Positions 59,440-64,000 of a stretch of DNA of 64,000 nucleotides are shown piece by piece; positions within the stretch are counted from its first letter, which is position 1; every line of letters starts with the position of its first letter. A program made the position numbers and the translations under genes. The notes below the pieces were generated by a model, which did no database searches, had not been told where the DNA came from, and was given only the letters and a program-made list of their open reading frames with translations. This DNA is from Corbicula japonica (Eukaryota > Mollusca > Bivalvia > Venerida > Cyrenidae): assembly GCA_038501625.1 (NCBI GenBank), contig JAZAYU010000011.1, positions 12,656,849 to 12,720,848 on the forward strand. The letters are read 5' to 3'.

Positions 59440-60781
59440 AGTGTTTAGGAACTAACAAGACAAATGTACTCTTATCACAAGACTTTGCTTCTATCCAGGT
59501 TAGTATAAGCAGTATGCATTTTTTTCTATACTAGTATAATGTCAAATCATGTCACTTAACCTCATAAATGATGTCAATTTATCTCATAAATAATACCAAT
59601 TTTAAGGCAACGTTTATATTACAAGAATTTTTCAGAAGATACATGTAAATGCGTTATTCGTGTCTATTTGTTTTGTGTGAAAAATTTTAAAATGAATCTA
59701 AAACTAAGTCTTGTTGTCAATAAATATAAACTATTATCTTTATCTTGTTCCGGAAACTGTTATTAAGCTGAGGCGCTGAATGAAAATTTTCAAGACTCGT
59801 TTAATAAAACTTTAAATCAATTGACAACTCTAGCTAGATCCTCTATTTAACACTGACTAACACCCCATGCTTTTCTTAATTTTTAAAGCTAATAGCAGGT
59901 CTTGTTAAAATGAAACATTAATCAGTCAATTTTAGTTTGGCCCGAGTCAATTCATATCATTTGTTCTGTGATCATTAAATTATAGTTTATCTGACGACTG
60001 ATAATACAAGCAGAAGAAAATGTATATTGGTAATTATACAAACAAAATGACACAAAAACAGCAAAAGTGTCAAATAAAAACCTAATCCAAAATAATTTGA
60101 CAGAAATCAACACACAATTGTAATATAAACCATCCTAATTTATCATATTGAGTGGACATGTCCTGTAACACTCCCCAGAGCAAAAGAACTTAAGCAGCAT
60201 GCCATAACCGCTTCGACGTCATCCATGTTCATAAATAACTTCATTAGTCATACTGACATAGAGCAGAACCATATTTGGCAGTGATAGTAAACATGCCAAT
60301 AACTGTGCATTAAGCTACTGGTAGTGTTTTGATTGATGAGGAAATTGCATATGACATGTGCGTGAAATAATATAACAATTTATTGTTTAACATGAATATG
60401 TGTCTGTAGTCAAATAAACACGGTCAAACTCAACTGTAATATTTCTATCAAAAGATCAGTCACGTCATGGCAGTCAGTTAATGTTGTCCTTCATGAGTCC
60501 TGAGAACTAACCAGTACCATGCACGCATACTCAAGCCAGAAGCTGACAACTGCCCTACATAAATGACAGTTTAAATAGAGGAGACTGGCAGCAGAAATCA
60601 TTTCATAACCATCATCCATAAATTTAAGTTGTCAAGCCAAACGTAGAATTGTTAAACTAACCCTCTTATCCCTATGAATTCTGGACATTTTGGGAATTTT
60701 TTATCGACAAAAATGCCCATTTTGGGAATTTTCACAAAGATTGAATTTAGTTTAGTTTAAACTTATTTATTTTACATCGAT
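59440..60781. other. Intergenic stretch left of the Gypsy element
   Basis: No gene recognised. A short direct repeat CATTTTGGGAATTTT lies at about 60687 and 60719. Confidence 0.45.
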
Positions 60782-60977
60782 TGTTGTAATGTTTATGATA
60801 ACATACAGAGTATACAGCACGTGAATGTAATATATTCTACTTATAAGCCACGCCTCTGTACCTGTCTATCTACATTGTATCTTCTGTTATAGCCGCCTTG
60901 TTATTGTTATTCTATGCAGTATTAAATAGTCTCTTAAACAGTCAAGGTGTTGATCATTTCTAAGTAAATACATAACA
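60782..60977 (+). repeat. 5' LTR of the Gypsy element
   Basis: About 196 bases that start TGTTGTAATG and end ATAACA, the TG...CA form of LTRs, just before a primer-binding site. The limits are inferred, because the 3' LTR is outside the window. Confidence 0.65.
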
Positions 60978-60979
60978 AA

Positions 60980-60995
60980 TTGGCGACGAGAATTA
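60980..60995 (+). promoter_or_regulatory. Primer-binding site
   Basis: TTGGCGACGAGAATTA directly after the LTR. TGGCGACGAG is the usual primer-binding core of Mag/SURL-type (C-clade) Gypsy elements. Confidence 0.65.
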
Positions 60996-61088
60996 CCAGT
61001 TGAACGAACTCACTTGAAATTCCAATTGTTTTGCAATTGTGGGATTTTATCCATAAACATTTATGTGCGTAAAATTCTCATTGTGAAG

Positions 61089-64000
61089 ATGTCGTTGTTA
61101 CTTGGGACAATTAATCCATTTGACAGTAGCACGGATAATTGGATTTCGTATGAAGAGAGACTTGAACAGTATTTCTTAGTAAATGACGTGGACGACGAAA
61201 AGAAAGTCGCAGCCTTGCTCACGTTACTCGGTGATAGGACATATTCATTGTTACGTAATCTAACATCTCCAGCCAAACCTTCTACAAAAACGTATGTAGA
61301 ATTGTGTAGAATTCTCAGGGCGCATTTGTCACCTAAGCCTGTGGTGATAGCCGAGAGATTCCGTTTTCACAAACGACAACAGTCAACTGGAGAGAGTGTT
61401 AAGGACTATGTCGCAGAATTACGTAAATTGTCCGAATACTGTGAATTTAGAGACAGTCTTGAAGACACACTGAGGGACAGATTTGTCTGTGGTCTCCGAG
61501 ACGAGAATGTACAAAGGAAGCTTTTGTCCATTCAAGACCTTACTCTTCAAAAAGCTATCGACATTGCTACGGCGATGGAAACGGCTTCGAAAGATGCAGC
61601 TGAATTGAGGTCCGCGGCATCTGGGGAAAATGTTGCAAATATCGCTAAAAGTAAGCGACCTAAACAGACTAAAGCGAAAAGGAAGAAACAACATAAGAAA
61701 GCCGACGACCAGAAAGAAAAAGTAAGCTGTGTGCATTGTGGTAAGGACAATCACAAATCAGAGAAGTGCAGATTGAAGAACGTGACATGCTACAAGTGTA
61801 AAGAAAAAGGACACATTTCTCGCATTTGCAAGAAATCGGTAAATGCACTGGATGATGACGTAAGTTGGGTTAATTCAGTGAAAAGTAAACCAGCCAAAAT
61901 AATGATTTGTCCATTGATAAATGGCAAACCGGTGAAGATGGAATTGGATACAGGTTCATCTGTCACGTTGATGAACTACAATGACTTTCTGTCAAGTTTT
62001 GGCAAGGTGAACTTGAAAACCTCAACAACAATTCTGAAAACGTATTCAGGAGAAGTCATTAATCAAGTTGGAGTTGCGAATGTTACCGTCAGCTATAATG
62101 GCCAGAAGAAGAACTTAAAGCTACACGTTGTGAAAGGAAACGGTGCAGCATTGTTCGGGCGAGACTGGCTTCAGGAAATAAAGCTCGACTGGTCAAAACT
62201 CCTTAATGTGAATTCAGTGCGAAGTGGCAATAATCTGCAAGACATCCTGTCAAAACACTCTGATGTTTTCAAGGACGGTATAGGAAAGCTTAAGGGAATT
62301 AAGGCGTCACTTACGTTGAAAGAAAACGCAAAACCCAAATTCTTGAAAGCAAGACCAGTGCCGTATGCGCTCAGACCGAAGATAGAGGAAGAGCTGGATA
62401 ACCTTGAAAGGCAGGGAATTATTTCCAAAGTGAACACCAGTGAATGGGCTACGCCAATTGTTCCAGTGGTGAAACCAAACGGAAGTGTCCGGATATGTGG
62501 TGATTTTAAGGTCACTGTCAATCAAGCTCTAGAGGTTGACAAATACCCGCTTCCGCGTGTTGAGGATATATTTGCTAATCTTTCGCCGGGACAAAAGTTC
62601 ACAAAATTGGATTTACGGCAGGCATATCTACATTTGGAAGTTGATGATGAAAGCAAGAAATTGCTAACAATTAACACACATAGAGGATTATACTCAATGT
62701 GCAGATTAGTGTATGGTGTATCATCAGCTCCATCAATATGGCAGCGCACCATTGAACAGGTGTTGCAAGGAATTAATGGAGTACAGTGCATTCTAGATGA
62801 TATGGTCATTACCGGGGCAACTGATGAACAACATTTACAGACACTAGACATGGTTTTGTCAAGATTATCTGATTTTGGATTACGTGTAAATAAAGACAAA
62901 TGTGTATTTTTCAAGGATCGAATTTCATACTGTGGTCATGAGATTGACAAAGAAGGATTATGGAAAAGCAAAGAGAAAATTGATGCAGTGCTTAACAGTC
63001 CGAGACCGCACAATGTTACAACTTTGCGTTCTTATCTTGGCCTACTCAATTATTACCACCGATTCTTGCCAAATCTTTCCACCGTAGTGAAACCTCTAAA
63101 CGAATTGTTAGAGAAAAATAGGAAATTCGAATGGTCTGCTAAATGCGAAGCCGCGTTCGAAAAATCGAAGCGTCTTATTACATCAGAGCCGGTGCTGACA
63201 CATTACAACCCTGATTTGCCCGTTAAATTAGCTACCGATGCTAGTCCGTACGGCGTTTCTGGAATTTTGTCACATGTATTTCCAGATGGAACAGAAAAAC
63301 CAATTGCGTACGCGTCGAGGTCGTTGACCAAGACAGAGCAAAGATATGCGCAAATTGATAGAGAATCATTAGCAATATACTGGGCAGTTAAGAGATTTTA
63401 TCCTTATCTGTACGGTAGGAAATTTACGCTGATAACAGACTGCCAGCCGTTGTTATCTATCTTTAGTCCCAGTAAAAGCATACCAGCGACTACAGCAGCG
63501 CGCGTACAGAGATATGCGTTATTTCTCTCAGGTTTTCAGTATGACATACAGTACAATAGTACAAAGAAGCATACTAACGTTGATGCGTTGTCGAGATTAC
63601 CGTTACAGTCACAACAGCCTGATGTTGTTGATGAAGATGATGTGTTCTATACGTCACAGTTAGAACAACTTCCGGTATCTAGCGCACAAATCAAGCGTGA
63701 AACACAGCGCGAAAGTACACTTTCTCGTGTGTTAGAAAATGTACAAAACGGATGGACTTGCGATTCGCAGGACACGTTGTTAAAAGCCTACTATAGCCGT
63801 AGAGGTGAATTGTCAATTCACAGAGGATGCTTAATGTGGGGAATACGTGTCGTAATACCTATAAAGTTGCGAAAACAGGTTTTAGATTTGTTACATGCTA
63901 GTCATCCTGGTGTTGTTAAAATGAAAGCTTTAGCCAGAAGTTATGTCTGGTGGCCAGGAATCGACAATGACATAGAAATTTTGGTTAAGCAATGCCATGG
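61089..64000 (+). CDS. Gag-pol polyprotein of the Gypsy element (partial, open at right edge)
   Basis: ATG at 61089; open for at least 970 codons to the window end. Gag: an N-terminal helical capsid-like region, then two zinc knuckles (CVHCGKDNHKSEKC near 61728, CYKCKEKGHISRIC near 61788). Protease: active site ELDTGSS near 61940. Reverse transcriptase: KLDLRQAYLHLEV and catalytic ILDDMV near 62790, with Ile in place of the usual Tyr. RNase H: LATDASPYGV near 63230, ESLAIYWAV and ITDCQPL. The integrase HHCC zinc finger begins near 63890 (LLHASHPG, then CH at the edge). Gag and pol are in a single frame with no visible slip site, as in many C-clade elements. The enzyme set would allow reverse transcription and integration; activity is not shown. 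Confidence 0.92.
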   Translation, partial: MSLLLGTINPFDSSTDNWISYEERLEQYFLVNDVDDEKKVAALLTLLGDRTYSLLRNLTSPAKPSTKTYVELCRILRAHLSPKPVVIAERFRFHKRQQSTGESVKDYVAELRKLSEYCEFRDSLEDTLRDRFVCGLRDENVQRKLLSIQDLTLQKAIDIATAMETASKDAAELRSAASGENVANIAKSKRPKQTKAKRKKQHKKADDQKEKVSCVHCGKDNHKSEKCRLKNVTCYKCKEKGHISRICKKSVNALDDDVSWVNSVKSKPAKIMICPLINGKPVKMELDTGSSVTLMNYNDFLSSFGKVNLKTSTTILKTYSGEVINQVGVANVTVSYNGQKKNLKLHVVKGNGAALFGRDWLQEIKLDWSKLLNVNSVRSGNNLQDILSKHSDVFKDGIGKLKGIKASLTLKENAKPKFLKARPVPYALRPKIEEELDNLERQGIISKVNTSEWATPIVPVVKPNGSVRICGDFKVTVNQALEVDKYPLPRVEDIFANLSPGQKFTKLDLRQAYLHLEVDDESKKLLTINTHRGLYSMCRLVYGVSSAPSIWQRTIEQVLQGINGVQCILDDMVITGATDEQHLQTLDMVLSRLSDFGLRVNKDKCVFFKDRISYCGHEIDKEGLWKSKEKIDAVLNSPRPHNVTTLRSYLGLLNYYHRFLPNLSTVVKPLNELLEKNRKFEWSAKCEAAFEKSKRLITSEPVLTHYNPDLPVKLATDASPYGVSGILSHVFPDGTEKPIAYASRSLTKTEQRYAQIDRESLAIYWAVKRFYPYLYGRKFTLITDCQPLLSIFSPSKSIPATTAARVQRYALFLSGFQYDIQYNSTKKHTNVDALSRLPLQSQQPDVVDEDDVFYTSQLEQLPVSSAQIKRETQRESTLSRVLENVQNGWTCDSQDTLLKAYYSRRGELSIHRGCLMWGIRVVIPIKLRKQVLDLLHASHPGVVKMKALARSYVWWPGIDNDIEILVKQCH

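Larger units (their letters stand above)
60782..64000 (+). mobile_element. Gypsy (Mag/C-clade-like) LTR retrotransposon, 5' part
   Basis: LTR, primer-binding site and one long gag-pol frame with domains in the order gag, CCHC, protease, RT, RNase H and integrase, which is the Ty3/Gypsy order. The element runs off the right edge. The 3' integrase, any tail and the 3' LTR are unseen. The absence of stops makes it the youngest-looking element in the window. Confidence 0.9.

Noticed and set aside
61061..62914. Several minus-strand ORFs of 67-130 codons
   Set aside because: They are antisense shadows of the gag-pol frame, whose motifs are unambiguous.

Overview
The window looks like nuclear DNA of a marine invertebrate, most likely a bivalve mollusc. 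It is AT-rich, its genes have short exons with GT-AG introns, and it is crowded with mobile DNA: a DIRS element, a Mag-type Gypsy element, a pearl-like element carrying an ACGG microsatellite, tRNA-derived SINEs and several MITE families. The gene content (RHIM/death-fold adaptors, a Mab-21/cGAS-like gene, a membrane C-type lectin, a secreted cysteine-rich protein) fits the expanded innate-immune repertoires of bivalves. The species cannot be named from sequence alone.

Layout. 1-803: broken 3' part of a non-LTR retrotransposon. About 806-5400: decayed DIRS element on the minus strand (gag, RT-RNaseH-methyltransferase, tyrosine recombinase). 7183-9889 (+) and 12190-17947 (-): two convergent paralogous genes with the same intron phases. 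Both encode a helical/death-fold module, and the minus-strand gene also has a RIPK3-like RHIM core. 17975-22400: minisatellites, a hairpin and MITE-like repeats. 22538-26285: a 3.7 kb imperfect palindrome with arms of about 1.2 kb. 28887-34881 (-): six recognised exons of a type II membrane C-type lectin with an atypical domain. 36142-38491 (+): two-exon secreted protein with 18 cysteines, with a pearl-like element in its intron. 41334-48122 (+): a Mab-21/cGAS-like gene with a frameshift, cut near its 3' end by a 5.36 kb terminal-inverted-repeat element flanked by a 5-bp target duplication. 48.1-58.8 kb: mostly repeats, with a few weak exon candidates. 58831-59186: two copies of a tRNA-derived SINE. 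60782-64000 (+): 5' LTR, primer-binding site and an open gag-pol of a Gypsy element that runs off the right edge.

How the genes may work together is inference. RHIM and death-fold proteins build signalling scaffolds in cell-death and NF-kB pathways, cGAS-like proteins sense nucleic acid, and C-type lectins bind surface glycans. The window could therefore be part of an immune gene neighbourhood remodelled by transposons. Exon calls rest on splice signals, matching phases and domain recognition by eye; no search or transcript data were available.
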